Positions 48,268 to 58,582 of a stretch of DNA of 64,000 nt are shown piece after piece. The notes below the pieces were generated by a model, which did no database searches, had not been told where the DNA came from, and worked only from the letters and a program-made list of their open reading frames with translations. Position 1 is the stretch's first letter. The number at the start of each line of letters is the position of its first letter. The DNA comes from Pontiella desulfatans (GTDB taxonomy: Bacteria; Verrucomicrobiota; Kiritimatiellia; Kiritimatiellales; Pontiellaceae): assembly GCF_900890425.1 (NCBI RefSeq), contig NZ_CAAHFG010000004.1, positions 974,330 to 1,038,329 on the forward strand, read 5' to 3'. A program made the translations under genes and the position numbers.

Positions 48268-49617
48268 ATGAGTGTCAAGAAACGGTTTTTTGCGAACCAT
48301 GCAAAATCAAGCGCAGCGATCATTAGTCTGGCGATCCATGCCATATTGATCCTGATTGCGTTCACGTTCGTGGCGGTCACGGTGATCACGAAGGAGGATC
48401 CGGTCTTCGAAACCAAGCAGGTCAAGCGCCCCAAAATGCCGATGCGGAAGCTGCAGGTTCCGGTCAACGTAAAGAAAAAGCAGATCCAGAAACCCAAGTT
48501 GCGCAAGCGCATCGTGGTGCAGCCCAAGGTCAACCAAAACATGCCCGACATCAGGATGCCGGAAATCTCGGGCGTCAAGGGCGGCATGGGCGGCGGGATT
48601 GCCGGGGGCATCGGAGGCGGTGGCGGGGTGGGCTTCACCATGCCCGAGATCGAGGTGTTCGGCATCAAGGGCAAGGGCGAGAAGGTGTTCATCATCCTCG
48701 ATTCCTCCACCGAAATGATGTGGGACGAAATGGGGGGCATCCCCGCCTACACAATCATTAAGGAGGAGCTGGTGAAAATCATCGGCGGACTCCCCCCGAC
48801 CGCGCTGTTCAATGTGATTGTCTACGACCAAAACCGCACCTTCATGCTGTTCCCGCAGATGGTGGCGGCCAGCTCCCATAATGTCGGCAAGGTCGATTCC
48901 TGGCTCAAGCCGTTGAACTCGGTGAAGCCCGGAATGGGGGTGGACGAGTTCGGTGTTTCCACGCTGGGGGAAGGCGGGGCGCAGAATTCGGAGGATTTGC
49001 TGGTCGGCAAGTTCGAGCGCCAGGAATCGTGGTACCGTCCCTCCATGCTGGCCATGAAGCAGCAGGCCGATGCCGTGTTCGTGCTGACCTACTGGTGGGG
49101 GCACCAGCGAATCGAAACCGGCAACAACAAGATTGAGCAGTGGAAGAAAACCACACCGGGTAAAAAATGGATCGAGTGCCATGAAGAGGCGAAGCGGTTG
49201 CTCGATGAAGACAACAAGCAGCGCCTGGCCCGCGGCGAAGCCCCCCGCGCGATCAACCGCAACAATGCGTGGGACATGAACCGGGCCTATTTCCCGGATA
49301 TCGAGCGGCCTCCGCAACCCGACTTCTACTACCACAAGCCTCAGGAGTATGCGCAGGCCATGTTGGAGATTCGGGAGCGGAACAAGCCCAACGATATCCA
49401 ATCGAAGAGCGGATTGAGCCGCAAGTCGACCAGCGCCAAGGTGGACTTTTCCTTCAACGTGGTGCGGTTTGCCAAGAAAGATGCCGAGTGGAACGAATAT
49501 TGGGATGGCCGCACGGAGGATAACTTCAAGAAGCTGACCGGCCTGCTGAAGGGCAACTATAAATCCATTGCCGGCCTCGAGGCCATCCAGAGCTCGGTCT
49601 CCGGAGGAGGGAATTGA
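48268..49617 (+). CDS. membrane-anchored VWA-like protein with TonB-like N-terminus
   Basis: The 449-residue protein has one transmembrane helix (about residues 17-40) followed by a Lys/Pro-rich periplasmic stretch (RPKMPMRKLQVPVNVKKKQI) and a Gly-rich hinge (about 104-122). These are features of TonB and related energy-coupling proteins. A VWA-like domain begins EKVFIILDSSTEMM, with a MIDAS-type Asp145-x-Ser. The distal 200 residues are charged and unassigned. GAGGA lies 6 bases before the ATG, and the longer frame from 48214 is rejected. Its stop overlaps the TTG start of the next gene. Function not known. Confidence 0.65.
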   Translation: MSVKKRFFANHAKSSAAIISLAIHAILILIAFTFVAVTVITKEDPVFETKQVKRPKMPMRKLQVPVNVKKKQIQKPKLRKRIVVQPKVNQNMPDIRMPEISGVKGGMGGGIAGGIGGGGGVGFTMPEIEVFGIKGKGEKVFIILDSSTEMMWDEMGGIPAYTIIKEELVKIIGGLPPTALFNVIVYDQNRTFMLFPQMVAASSHNVGKVDSWLKPLNSVKPGMGVDEFGVSTLGEGGAQNSEDLLVGKFERQESWYRPSMLAMKQQADAVFVLTYWWGHQRIETGNNKIEQWKKTTPGKKWIECHEEAKRLLDEDNKQRLARGEAPRAINRNNAWDMNRAYFPDIERPPQPDFYYHKPQEYAQAMLEIRERNKPNDIQSKSGLSRKSTSAKVDFSFNVVRFAKKDAEWNEYWDGRTEDNFKKLTGLLKGNYKSIAGLEAIQSSVSGGGN

Positions 49618-50159
49618 GGCTGCATCTCGAGGCCGCCACGCCCGCCGAGGTGAAGGCCGGTGGGGCGGGGTGGACGATTGCCGCCGGTTATGCCGATACG
49701 CCGTTTGGCAACTGCCTGCTCGCCGAAAGCCCGCGCGGCATCTGCCATCTGTCGTTTGAGGAGCCCGGGGCTTGGAGCAGTCTGGCAACCCACTGGCCCA
49801 ATGCCGGATTTGCGCGTGATGACGATGGCGCCACGGAATGGTGCAAGCGAATTTTCATGGAGGGGCGGAGGCCCCTCCCGCTCTTCGTGAAGGGCACCCC
49901 CTTCCAGCTGACGGTCTGGCAGGCGCTCCTGCAAATCCCCGAGGGCCAGCTGATCAGCTATGGCCGGCTGGCGGAGCGGATTGGCAACCCAAAGGCCTCG
50001 CGCGCCGTGGGTGCCGCCGTCGGGCAAAATCCGATCGGATTCCTGATCCCCTGCCACCGCGTCATCCGCGAAACCGGCGCCATCGGCGGCTACCGCTGGG
50101 GCACCGACCGCAAGCGCGCCATCCAGGCCTGGGAGCGCGCGCGCGTGCCCGCATGCTGA
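49614..50159 (+). CDS. ogt: methylated-DNA--protein-cysteine methyltransferase
   Basis: The 181-residue protein carries the suicide-enzyme active site PCHRV (acceptor Cys147) within IGFLIPCHRVIRETGAIGGY, preceded by FQLTVWQALLQIPEGQLISYG and the helix RAVGAAVGQNP. It transfers alkyl groups from O6-alkylguanine to its own cysteine, repairing DNA. The start is TTG at 49614, inside a TTGA overlap with the upstream stop and right after a strong GGAGGAGGGAA ribosome site. A non-ATG start with coupling may keep expression low. Residues 1-80 are the variable N-terminal domain. Confidence 0.93.
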   Translation: MRLHLEAATPAEVKAGGAGWTIAAGYADTPFGNCLLAESPRGICHLSFEEPGAWSSLATHWPNAGFARDDDGATEWCKRIFMEGRRPLPLFVKGTPFQLTVWQALLQIPEGQLISYGRLAERIGNPKASRAVGAAVGQNPIGFLIPCHRVIRETGAIGGYRWGTDRKRAIQAWERARVPAC

Positions 50160-50252
50160 TGGCGTAAATGTGCACATCTTCTGCGCGGGTGTCGGTAGGC
50201 GGTGCGGGCCGCCTCGCGTAAGTTCGATCGTCTATTCAATCAGGAGAGTGTC

Positions 50253-53243
50253 ATGAAACAGGTTTTGGCTTTGGTTTTATTCGTGCTGTTGTCGGCAATG
50301 GTTCAGGCTTCGCAGGATGTCCGCGGGCATTGGCGGTTGGACGACGGCAGGGGAATGCAGATTGCGGATTCATCGGGCAATGGAAATATTGGATTTGCGA
50401 AGAACGTAAAATGGGAACGGGGCGTCAGCAACTCCGGCCTCTTGTTCCAGGGGGAGGGCTTCGTCAACTGCGGGAACGACCCGAGCCTGAACCCGGTCGA
50501 TGGGCTGATGGTGGAGGCTTGGATCAAGCCTTGGAACCTCCCCTACGAAAACCATCCGACCATCGTGAACAAGGAAGGCGCCTACGCGTTCCGCTTTGCG
50601 CCGGGCGGTCGGCTTTCGATGCTGCTGAGCCTGGATGGCGAACCCGTGGAGCTGACCTCGAAAAAATCCGAGTGGCAAAACGGGGTCTGGCAGCATGTCG
50701 CCGCCACGTTCGATGGTTCAACCATCGCCCTCTATGTGAACGGGGAAAAAGATTCCGAGAAGAGCCTCGGCGGAAAAAGGAAGATCGATCGGAGCACCTC
50801 CTACTGCTTCATCGGATCGGTGAATGGCAAAACGCCTTCGCCGGGGCGCATGGACGAGGTTCGGGTTGCCGGTCGCGCATTCTCGGAGGAGGAGGTCATG
50901 CAATCCTACAAGGCCGGCGCATTCGATATGGAGCGGGAGGCAACCAACTTCAGCGCGTTCTTCCAGAAAGAAAACCGGCGGGAACCCAAGGCCGTTGTGC
51001 CCGGGTTCATCTGGGTCGATGCGGAGGATTTCGACGACTATGGCGGCTGGTGGATGGATACGCAGTTTGTGCCGCAGATGGGGTCGCCCTACCTGATTGC
51101 CGCAGGCATCGGTAAGCCGGTGGCCGATGCCCGGACGACGCTCACCATTCCCCAGGCCGGCCCGTGGCGCCTGTGGGTGCGGAGCCGCAACTGGCTGAAG
51201 AGCCATTCGCCGGGTCGGTTCCAGGTCAGCATCAATGGCACGCCCTCGGAGAAAACCTTCGGCATGGCCGACAGTGAGCAATGGGTTTGGCAGCTTGGCG
51301 GAACCTTTGAATTGGAGGAGGGGGAGGCCAGGCTGGCGGTCGGCGACCTCACCGGATGGTATGGCCGGATCGATGCATTGATCCTGACCCGGGATCTTCA
51401 ATATACGCCCCCGATGGAGCTCAAGGCCTATAAGGCCGAAGTGGCGCGCCTGACGGGCACCGATACCTCCGCCGAGATGATGGGCGACTATGAGGTGATC
51501 GTGGTCGGCGCCGGCGTGGCCGGCATCAATGCGGCCATTGCTTCGGCGCGCACCGGGGCGAAGACCGCACTCATCCAGGACCGCCCGATGATCGGTGGCA
51601 ACAACAGCCTTGAGCTGGGCGTGGTGGTCTCGGGGCCTGCCCAGCATAACCATCCCCATTCGCGGGAGGGCGGGCTCAACGAAGAAATCGGCCGGGAGCG
51701 CGCCTATCACTATCACGGCAAGTGGAGCCGGGGCGCCGAAAGCGTCGTGGCCAATGAACCCAACCTGGCCGTGTTCCTCAATACGCATGTGAACGAAGTC
51801 GAGATGGAGGGCAACCGCATTGCCGCGGTGAAGGCGTTCGACATGGTCGATGGCCGGCGCACCCGCTATGCCGCGAAGCAATTCATCGACTGCACGGGCG
51901 ATGGTTGGCTCGGGTATTATGCCGGTGCCGAATACCGCATCGGGCGCGAGGCGCGCGACGAGTTCGACGAAAGCCATGCGCCCGAAAAGGCCGACAACAT
52001 TACGATGAGCGGCTGCCTGATGACCGGCCATACCCTCTCATACAACACGAAGAAAATGGATTCGCCGCAACCCTTCAACGGCCCGGAATGGCTTTGGGAC
52101 CTGACGCCGAACACGGAGTATCTCGAAGCGCGCAATATGTACGAGGGCAGCCACACCTATGGCCGCTGGTGGCATGAAAACCGCGGCGAGGTCGATGACT
52201 TGTGGGATCCGGAAAACGCGCGCGACCAGCTCATTATCCTGAACCTCAGCTACTTCAACTGGATCAAGAACCACTCCAGCCTAAAGGACGACGCCGCAAA
52301 CTATGCGCTCACCATCATCCCGATCGGCAACGCCAAGCGCGAAACCCGCCGCCTCATGGGCGACCATGTCCTGTCGCAGAACGAAGTGCTCTCCGCCAAG
52401 CCGTTCGCCGACCGCGTTGCCGCCGGGGGGTGGTCGCTCGATATCCACAACCCCGAAGGTATCTTTTCCAAGGACGGGCCGTTCGACTTCAACACCCATT
52501 CCCCCATGAACCACATCCCCTTCCGGATCCTCTATTCGAAGAACATTGAAAACCTGCTGTTTGCCGGTCGCAATGTTTCGACCACCCACGTGGCGCTGGG
52601 CACGGTGCGCGTGCAGGGAACCACCGGCGTGATGGGCCAGGCGGCCGGAACCGCGGCGGCCATGTGCGTCGATCGGGGCGTCGATCCGCGCGGACTTTAT
52701 CAAAAGCACATCGGCGAGCTGCAGCAACAGCTGCTCAAGGACGACCAGTATATCATCGGCATGAAAAACGAGGATGCCGCCGACCTGGCGTTGAAGGCCA
52801 CCCTCACCGCGTCCAGCGCAGAGCCAAAGTGCGGGCCTGAAAATGTCATCAGCGGCGTCACCCGCATCGTGGATGAACAGATGAACTTATGGAAGTCCGA
52901 CCCCTCCGCCGCCATGCCCCAGTGGATCGAGTTGGATCTCGCGGAAATGCAAACGCTGAACGCGGTCTACCTCACGTTCGATACCGATTTCAGCGACAAG
53001 CGCCACGCCTCCTGGGAACACAAGGACGACGAGCGGTTTGTTCCGGAGTGCGTCCGCGACTACCGGGTGCAGGTCTGGTCCGGTTCCGGTTGGAAGACCG
53101 TTGCCGACGTGTCGGACAACTACCAGCGCCGCCGCATCCATCGCTTCGATCCCGTCAAGACCTCCAAGCTACGCGTCGTCGTCGATCAAACCAACGGCGA
53201 CCCATCCGCCCGCATCTTCGAGATCCGCCTCTACAATGAATGA
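50253..53243 (+). CDS. secreted LamG / FAD-oxidoreductase / discoidin-like fusion
   Basis: The 996-residue protein has a signal peptide ([20 protein letters not shown]). A LamG-like lectin domain (about 22-225; [52 protein letters not shown]) is followed by a beta region (245-395). An FAD-dependent oxidoreductase (about 412-820) has the Rossmann GAGVAG at 419-424, [10 protein letters not shown], and late [22 protein letters not shown]-terminal F5/8 (discoidin)-like domain covers about 850-996. FAD enzymes are normally cytoplasmic or Tat-exported; this one appears Sec-exported and flanked by sugar-binding domains, suggesting oxidation of a polysaccharide-bound substrate. GGAGA lies 7 bases before the ATG. 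Confidence 0.8.
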   Translation: MKQVLALVLFVLLSAMVQASQDVRGHWRLDDGRGMQIADSSGNGNIGFAKNVKWERGVSNSGLLFQGEGFVNCGNDPSLNPVDGLMVEAWIKPWNLPYENHPTIVNKEGAYAFRFAPGGRLSMLLSLDGEPVELTSKKSEWQNGVWQHVAATFDGSTIALYVNGEKDSEKSLGGKRKIDRSTSYCFIGSVNGKTPSPGRMDEVRVAGRAFSEEEVMQSYKAGAFDMEREATNFSAFFQKENRREPKAVVPGFIWVDAEDFDDYGGWWMDTQFVPQMGSPYLIAAGIGKPVADARTTLTIPQAGPWRLWVRSRNWLKSHSPGRFQVSINGTPSEKTFGMADSEQWVWQLGGTFELEEGEARLAVGDLTGWYGRIDALILTRDLQYTPPMELKAYKAEVARLTGTDTSAEMMGDYEVIVVGAGVAGINAAIASARTGAKTALIQDRPMIGGNNSLELGVVVSGPAQHNHPHSREGGLNEEIGRERAYHYHGKWSRGAESVVANEPNLAVFLNTHVNEVEMEGNRIAAVKAFDMVDGRRTRYAAKQFIDCTGDGWLGYYAGAEYRIGREARDEFDESHAPEKADNITMSGCLMTGHTLSYNTKKMDSPQPFNGPEWLWDLTPNTEYLEARNMYEGSHTYGRWWHENRGEVDDLWDPENARDQLIILNLSYFNWIKNHSSLKDDAANYALTIIPIGNAKRETRRLMGDHVLSQNEVLSAKPFADRVAAGGWSLDIHNPEGIFSKDGPFDFNTHSPMNHIPFRILYSKNIENLLFAGRNVSTTHVALGTVRVQGTTGVMGQAAGTAAAMCVDRGVDPRGLYQKHIGELQQQLLKDDQYIIGMKNEDAADLALKATLTASSAEPKCGPENVISGVTRIVDEQMNLWKSDPSAAMPQWIELDLAEMQTLNAVYLTFDTDFSDKRHASWEHKDDERFVPECVRDYRVQVWSGSGWKTVADVSDNYQRRRIHRFDPVKTSKLRVVVDQTNGDPSARIFEIRLYNE

Positions 53244-53305
53244 CGGGCCGCAGTGGTGTAATCCAAAGTGACGATCGTGCATTTGGATGTCACCCTGGAC
53301 GGATG

Positions 53306-53333
53306 AAGGGCGGCCTGCTGGGCCGCCCTTTTT
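53306..53333 (+). terminator. intrinsic terminator after the FAD fusion gene
   Basis: AAGGGCGGCC (53306-53315) pairs perfectly with GGCCGCCCTT (53321-53330) over a 5-base loop, ending in five T. Confidence 0.92.
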
Positions 53334-53443
53334 GCCGTCCGCGCGAGTTGCAACGGTTTTTCAGGATGGTGTTTGTGCTTGATCATTCTTGTGTTCTTGC
53401 TATTCAAGATGGGTTGATGTGTTGAGAACGAAGGGGGATTGCC

Positions 53444-54430
53444 ATGGGTAAGCGCTGCTTTGTCATAAGTCCGATTGGTATGGAAAATACGACGGTCCGG
53501 GAGCATGCCGACAACGTGTTTGATTTGATCATTGCGCCAGCCGCCGAGGAGTGTGGGGTCGTGGTTTCGCGTAGCGACCAAATGCCCGATCCGGGGCATA
53601 TCATGGATCAAATGTTCCGTTCGATTAGCAAGGCCGACTTTTGCATCGCCATTTTAACGGGGCATAATCCCAACGTGTTCTATGAGCTGGCGCTTTGCCA
53701 TGCCGCCTGCAAACCCGTCATTGTCCTAATGGAAAAGGGGAACGAGCTTCCATTTGATGTCCGCGATCTCCGTTGTGTGTTCTACGACTTTGGCTTGAAG
53801 GCAACCTTCAACCGCACCTATGCCAAGGAGCTTCAGCGGCAGATCGAGGCACTCCGCAGTTCGAATTGGGAGAGCTCCGGACTTTTTGCGCGATTTGTCG
53901 AAGAGCTAAACGGTCGGGTTTCCGTGGAAAAGGATGGGCCGGTGGAAGCCGATATGCTGAAGCGTATTTTGCTCGAAGCCACATCCCATGTCGATCTGAT
54001 GGGGGTGAGTCTGGAGCAGTGGCGCGATGTGGGCGGAGGGGAACGGCTCGTGGCGAAGGCGAAGGAAGGGTGCAAGGTGCGTATCATGCACATGGACCCG
54101 GCGCATATCGCCTTGCCGGAATTGGTCGAGCAGGCATCGCCCGACCGGGGGTTGGAAGAGACCACGGTATCGATCTCCATGATGGCGAACCTGTTTGATA
54201 AAATCGGCCGCGAGCACGAAAACATCGAGGTTCGTCCAATCCACAGCGGAGTGCCCAGCGTCAACCTGCTTCGTACCGACAAGGCGGCCTTGGCCGTTAC
54301 CTTCCTGCACGCAACGCCGCCCAGGCAAAGCCCCATGTGGCGCGAGGCCCCGTCCGGTTCCCGATTGTATCAGGCCCTGACGGAAGAGTTTCAAGCCATG
54401 TGGGAACGAAATCAAAAACCAAAGGGCTAA
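53444..54430 (+). CDS. TIR/deoxyribosyltransferase-like protein with C-terminal effector region
   Basis: The 328-residue cytoplasmic protein starts with a Rossmann-like domain (about 1-140): CFVISPIG (5-12), SRSDQMPDPGHIMDQM, ADFCIAILTGHNPNVFYELA with Glu81 after NPNVFY. This layout is shared by nucleoside 2-deoxyribosyltransferases and a TIR-like group found in bacterial immune effectors, where the Glu is catalytic. Residues 165-328 (DMLKRILLEATSHVDLMGVS; KAKEGCKVRIMHMDP; LLRTDKAALAVTFLH) resemble PLD/DUF5919-type modules attached to similar sensors. It stands alone, convergent with and overlapping the next gene by 4 bases. AGGGGGA precedes the ATG. A defence role is inferred. Confidence 0.6.
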   Translation: MGKRCFVISPIGMENTTVREHADNVFDLIIAPAAEECGVVVSRSDQMPDPGHIMDQMFRSISKADFCIAILTGHNPNVFYELALCHAACKPVIVLMEKGNELPFDVRDLRCVFYDFGLKATFNRTYAKELQRQIEALRSSNWESSGLFARFVEELNGRVSVEKDGPVEADMLKRILLEATSHVDLMGVSLEQWRDVGGGERLVAKAKEGCKVRIMHMDPAHIALPELVEQASPDRGLEETTVSISMMANLFDKIGREHENIEVRPIHSGVPSVNLLRTDKAALAVTFLHATPPRQSPMWREAPSGSRLYQALTEEFQAMWERNQKPKG

Positions 54431-55344
54431 TCGGCTTGAAGTCCATCGGCAAAGGCTCCGATGGCGTCAATGACCTTGGGGAGGGATGGGCAATCCGGGG
54501 TGGTCAGGTCGTGGCCTCCGGGAACTTCGACATAGGTGGCCTGCATGCGCTTGGCCAGTCGGCGGCTCCGTTTGGGTATCGATTTTTCATCCGCATCCCC
54601 CTGGATGATCAGCGTTGGGGGATGTGCGGTGTTCCATTGCTTTCCGTAGGCCGAGCGAACCATGGCGCGCAGCTCCGCGACCATTTTCATCGAAACCTTG
54701 AATTCGCGTAGATCGTCGTGAAGCGATTCGTCCGCGACGGTTTCCGGCGGGAAGACTTTGCCGAGATCTTTTAGGAACTCGGGATCGCTGAAGTCCTTGT
54801 TCTTGAAGGGCGCCCAGGTCTCGGGCATTAACGGGCCGAAGAGCCACCAGACCATCCGGTCGAGTGTGCTTTCAATCCACTGGTATGGAACAATCAGCAC
54901 GAATCCGTCGAGATCCTGGGGATTCAGGCTGCTGCAGGAAACCGCACAGCCCATCGAAAGGGCCACAACCAAAACCTGGTCATGTTCTGCCGCCAATTCC
55001 GCGTGCGCGTTGCGTACTTCGTTCTGCCAATCCGTTGTGGTTCGCTTATACATGTTTTCCGAATCCGAGCCGCAACCGGGGAGCAATACCGTCTTCACCG
55101 TCCAGCCTTTGGCATGGAGTGCATCGGAGATGGATTTCATTTTGTAGGGCGTGCCCGGAACACCATGAACCAGTAGGGCGGCAGCGCTTCCTCCCGGCCG
55201 TGTGCAGGGTTTGTATTGTTCTCCGGAAGACGCGGCGGCGATGTGGGCCAGCACACGCTCCGTCGCCCCCGGACGAGCAGGTTGGCTGCTTCGGCAACCC
55301 GCAAGAAAGAGAATGAGTCCCGCCACAAGAAAACGCAATTGCAT
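54427..55344 (-). CDS. lipoprotein alpha/beta hydrolase
   Basis: The 305-residue protein has a lipoprotein signal (lipobox LAGC, Cys17). The alpha/beta-hydrolase fold shows the oxyanion region LLVHGVPGTPYK, nucleophile elbow ALSMGC (Ser130, with Ala for the usual first Gly), acid in IIQGDADEKS and histidine in PGGHDLTTPD. It resembles carboxylesterases or monoacylglycerol lipases; in this setting it might remove acyl groups from polysaccharide or act on lipids. AGGGGG lies 6 bases before the ATG. The substrate is unknown. Confidence 0.8.
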   Translation of the reverse strand: MQLRFLVAGLILFLAGCRSSQPARPGATERVLAHIAAASSGEQYKPCTRPGGSAAALLVHGVPGTPYKMKSISDALHAKGWTVKTVLLPGCGSDSENMYKRTTTDWQNEVRNAHAELAAEHDQVLVVALSMGCAVSCSSLNPQDLDGFVLIVPYQWIESTLDRMVWWLFGPLMPETWAPFKNKDFSDPEFLKDLGKVFPPETVADESLHDDLREFKVSMKMVAELRAMVRSAYGKQWNTAHPPTLIIQGDADEKSIPKRSRRLAKRMQATYVEVPGGHDLTTPDCPSLPKVIDAIGAFADGLQAD

Positions 55345-55420
55345 GTTTCGCCCCCTGACTGAATGGAATGACGAAGGACTTTTACAATTTTTTCCTGGTT
55401 CGTCGAGTGCGTACTAACCG

Positions 55421-56800
55421 CTAGTTCATGCTGGCCGGCAGGTGCTTGCGCAGCTCTTGGATCACGTTTTGGTATTCCGGATTCGTGGCGAGGTTGGTCC
55501 ACTCGTTGGGATCGTTGTCGTGGTCGTAGAGTTCGTCGCCGTTTTTCTTGCTGATGTAGCGCCAGCGCTCGGTGCGTAGGCTATGGCCGGAACTCGAACT
55601 CGTGATGGCGGGGTGGTCCCATTCAACGTCCGGATTCTTCAGCACCGGGACAAAGCTGCGGCCATGGAGATCATTCTTCTTCGGCAGGCCGGCGAGGTCG
55701 ATGAGGGTGGGGTAGAGATCGATCAGGTTGACCGGGCGGATGCTGCGCCCCGGTTCCAGCCCGGGCACCTTGACGATGAACGGCATGCGCGCGGTCTCTT
55801 CCCAGAGGGTGGATTTTTTGTAGCGCAGCTTTTCGCCGACATGCCAGCCGTGGTCGCTCCACAGCACCACGATGGTGTTGTCCTTGTAGGGGCTCTTTTC
55901 CAGCGCATCGAGGATCACGCCGACGCAGTCGTCGGCATAGGCAATGTTGGCCAGGTAGGCCCAGACGATCTCCTCGCGCAGGCCCTTTTCAACCGCTTCC
56001 CCATATTCGCTGGCGGCGCCGCCCTTGATGTCGGAATAGTCGTCGGGGTTGATGGGCGGCAGCTTGATCGAGTCGAGGTCGAAGCGGGCATAGTATTCGG
56101 CCGGCACCGTCCACGGCAGGTGCGGGCGGAAGATGCCGCAGGCCAGGAAAAACGGTTTCGGGGTTTCGTGTTCGGCGGAGTCGGTCAGCCATTGGGCGGC
56201 CCACATGGCGTTCTGGTAGTCCTGCGTCAGCTCCTTCGGGGTAGGGGTGGACTTCCAGGCAATCCGCGGCTTCTGTACGAAAGAGAGCCCGTTGTCGATC
56301 TTGATGTCCTGGTAGGGCGTCATGTCGGTCAGCTGTTCCTTGGGCACCGTGAGCGGGTCCTTCTTTTGGTCGCTCAGGATATCCCAGCTCTGCGGGTCCA
56401 GGCCGGCGTGGTGGAAAATCTTGCCGCGGGCCAGCGAGGTGTAGCCGTTATTGCTGAAATAGCGCGGGATCATCACGGCATCCATCAGCACGGGATTTTC
56501 GCGCATCACCTGGCCGTTGCTGTAGAGGCCGGAGGCGTAGGGCGGAATGCCGCTCATCAACGCCGATCGCGATGGGTTGCAGGCGACCGACGAACAGCTT
56601 GCGTTTTCGAACACCATGCCCTGCGCCGCCAACCGATCCATGTTGGGCGTTTGGGTCTGCGGGTGCCCGCCGAGAAAGCCGACCCAGTCGTTCAGGTCGT
56701 CGATCGCAATCATCAACACGTTCATGGGCCGTCCGTCCGCCTGGACGAGCAGGGCGGTCATTAAGGAAATTCCCAGTAAGGTTCGAGCGCGGTGTTTCAT
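55421..56800 (-). CDS. secreted S1 sulfatase, iduronate-2-sulfatase-like
   Basis: The 459-residue protein has a signal peptide (about 1-21), then RPMNVLMIAIDDLNDWVGFL (Asp34/Asp35) and CNPSR (Cys74) in SSVACNPSRSALMSGIPP. WSDHGWHVGEK is the second metal site. This combination (IDDLNDW, CNPSR, SDHGWH) is characteristic of the iduronate-2-sulfatase-like S1 branch. An upstream continuation of the frame to 57460 lies antisense to the GT2 gene and is not coding. AGAGGA lies 6 bases before the ATG at 56800. No galactan hydrolase is adjacent, so its substrate may differ from the cluster further left. Confidence 0.92.
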   Translation of the reverse strand: MKHRARTLLGISLMTALLVQADGRPMNVLMIAIDDLNDWVGFLGGHPQTQTPNMDRLAAQGMVFENASCSSVACNPSRSALMSGIPPYASGLYSNGQVMRENPVLMDAVMIPRYFSNNGYTSLARGKIFHHAGLDPQSWDILSDQKKDPLTVPKEQLTDMTPYQDIKIDNGLSFVQKPRIAWKSTPTPKELTQDYQNAMWAAQWLTDSAEHETPKPFFLACGIFRPHLPWTVPAEYYARFDLDSIKLPPINPDDYSDIKGGAASEYGEAVEKGLREEIVWAYLANIAYADDCVGVILDALEKSPYKDNTIVVLWSDHGWHVGEKLRYKKSTLWEETARMPFIVKVPGLEPGRSIRPVNLIDLYPTLIDLAGLPKKNDLHGRSFVPVLKNPDVEWDHPAITSSSSGHSLRTERWRYISKKNGDELYDHDNDPNEWTNLATNPEYQNVIQELRKHLPASMN

Positions 56801-56943
56801 GTTTTTCCTCTCGGTTGAATGGCGTGGCCGACCCGTTTGGGTGGGCGTGCGGGAAAAAATAACACAGTTGCCCGGCGGGGAAATATGCGATCCCGCATTG
56901 TTGATGCGCGATTGCGCCGCAAAGGAATAGACGATCGAGGGAA

Positions 56944-58236
56944 TCAGGTGTTGGCGGCGGACTCGTTGCCGGCCTTTTTCATCATGAACCATTTCATCGG
57001 AAGCCCGAGCGATGCCGTAATGAGGCCGCGGCCGACAAAGAACATGCAGATGACGCCGATGGTCAGCGAAGAAAGGATCAAGCGTCCCAGGCTCCGGAGG
57101 CCGAAGCCATTGATGAAGCCCGCGGCGATGGAGGAGATCAGCATGCCGCAGGTCAGCAGCAGGTTGACGGCGGTGTCGTAGACCAAATGGCCAACGGTGT
57201 AGGAGGAGCTTTGCGCTGCGGCGGGATCGATGCCGAAGAAGCCGGCCACCAGGTTCAGGGTTCCGAGGATCATGGTGAGCAGCAGCAGGGTAATCATCAC
57301 ATAGCCACTGCCGAACAGGAATGCGGCAAACTTGGTGCGCTTCTGGATGGTGCGCGACAGGAACAGTTTTTTCCCGTGCGCCATGAACGCGCGCATGACG
57401 CCGTAGGCCCAGCGCATCTGCTGCTTGAACAGGTCGCCCGGGGTGTAGGGCACTTCGCAACGGATGCGCAGGTCGGAGACATAGGCAATGCGCTTGCCGG
57501 ATGTAATCACGCGCAGGGAATAGTCCACGTCTTCGGTAAGGGCGCCCATGGTCCAGCCGCCCTGTTCAATCAGATAGCTCTTCTTCACCAACTCGCCGGA
57601 GCCGCAGAAAACGCATTGGTTGGTGGCGGCCTTAAGGAAGGGCAGGATCACCGAGTGGATAATGTTCACGATGCCGGTTCCCATCAGTGTGCTGTGGTTG
57701 TCGTGCACGTTGATGATCCGCCAGGCCGCCTGCGCGCCGGCGAGCGTTGGATCCTTGATGACCGGAACCACCAGGCGCTTGAGGAAATCCTTCTTCGGCA
57801 GGAAGTCGGAATCGAGGATCAATAAATAGTCGCCCTTCGCCTTCGGCAGCATCACGTTCAGGTTGCCGGGCTTGAAGCCAACATTGTCGCCGCGGCGGCT
57901 GATTTCGATGCGCGGGTTGGCGGCGGCGAATTCGTCGATCTTTGCCGAGAGCTCCGGTTGGTTGCTGTCGTCGCCGATCATGATCTGAAGCTTGTCGGCG
58001 GGATAGTCGAACTCCAGGCAGCGGGCGGCGCAGTTAAGGGCGGCCAGCTCGTTGTAGGTCGGGATCTGCACGGTGACGCTCGGGTAGAGCGATTCGTCGG
58101 CAATGGTTTCGGGCTTTTCACGCAGACGGGAAAGGGCCAGCGCAAAGGCGGTTACGATGAAGTAGCCCAATGAAAGAACGAAGGCCCCCATCAGCGCGAT
58201 TTCAAAAAATGTCTTTACTACACTATGAAAACCCAT
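56944..58236 (-). CDS. processive GT2 family membrane glycosyltransferase
   Basis: The 430-residue protein has an N-terminal helix (12-35), then a cellulose-synthase-type GT2 domain: VTVQIPTYNE, IGDDSN (Asp89/Asp90), LDSD (142-144), TEDVDYS (Glu235/Asp236) and QQMRW (272-276, the QxxRW product-binding motif). Four C-terminal helices probably form the polymer channel. It should make a beta-linked polysaccharide from a nucleotide sugar and extrude it. No PilZ domain or partner subunit is adjacent. The leader has GGGGGG close to the ATG and a possible TATAAA -10 on the minus strand near 58290. Confidence 0.88.
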   Translation of the reverse strand: MGFHSVVKTFFEIALMGAFVLSLGYFIVTAFALALSRLREKPETIADESLYPSVTVQIPTYNELAALNCAARCLEFDYPADKLQIMIGDDSNQPELSAKIDEFAAANPRIEISRRGDNVGFKPGNLNVMLPKAKGDYLLILDSDFLPKKDFLKRLVVPVIKDPTLAGAQAAWRIINVHDNHSTLMGTGIVNIIHSVILPFLKAATNQCVFCGSGELVKKSYLIEQGGWTMGALTEDVDYSLRVITSGKRIAYVSDLRIRCEVPYTPGDLFKQQMRWAYGVMRAFMAHGKKLFLSRTIQKRTKFAAFLFGSGYVMITLLLLTMILGTLNLVAGFFGIDPAAAQSSSYTVGHLVYDTAVNLLLTCGMLISSIAAGFINGFGLRSLGRLILSSLTIGVICMFFVGRGLITASLGLPMKWFMMKKAGNESAANT

Positions 58237-58582
58237 GATTTCCCCCCAGGTTTTTGCAAATCACGGTTGCTCCGTGTATTGACGGCGTTGTTTATAGGGA
58301 AATTATCCCGAACGCAACCCCCGCGGCCGATTTTTTGTGGCACCGATCCCATTTAAAACATGGTTTTCTGCGCCCCAAAGCCTGCCCTTTGGTATCTGGG
58401 GATGCGCTTTCACCTGCGTAGGATGACGGCACAGTGTTCATTCAATGCCCTGAAGATCTATCATATTTTGTTTGCAGGTTTTGTAAGTGACATCAGGGCA
58501 AGGCATAACAAGGTTGAGGGGAGGTGGTACACCTTGTGCATTAGGGGATGGTAGGCATTAAGCCATTGGGAAGGAGCGGGTC
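58237..58582. other. divergent promoter region, no gene seen
   Basis: This 346-bp gap lies between the GT2 gene and the secreted-protein operon. It contains TATAAA on the minus strand near 58290 and AT-rich stretches, but no supported reading frame or strong repeat. The AAGGAG ribosome site of the next gene lies at its right edge. Confidence 0.45.

Noticed and set aside
55421-57460. A 679-codon sulfatase with long N-terminal extension
   Set aside because: The extension overlaps the GT2 gene in antisense. The signal peptide and ribosome site place the start at 56800.
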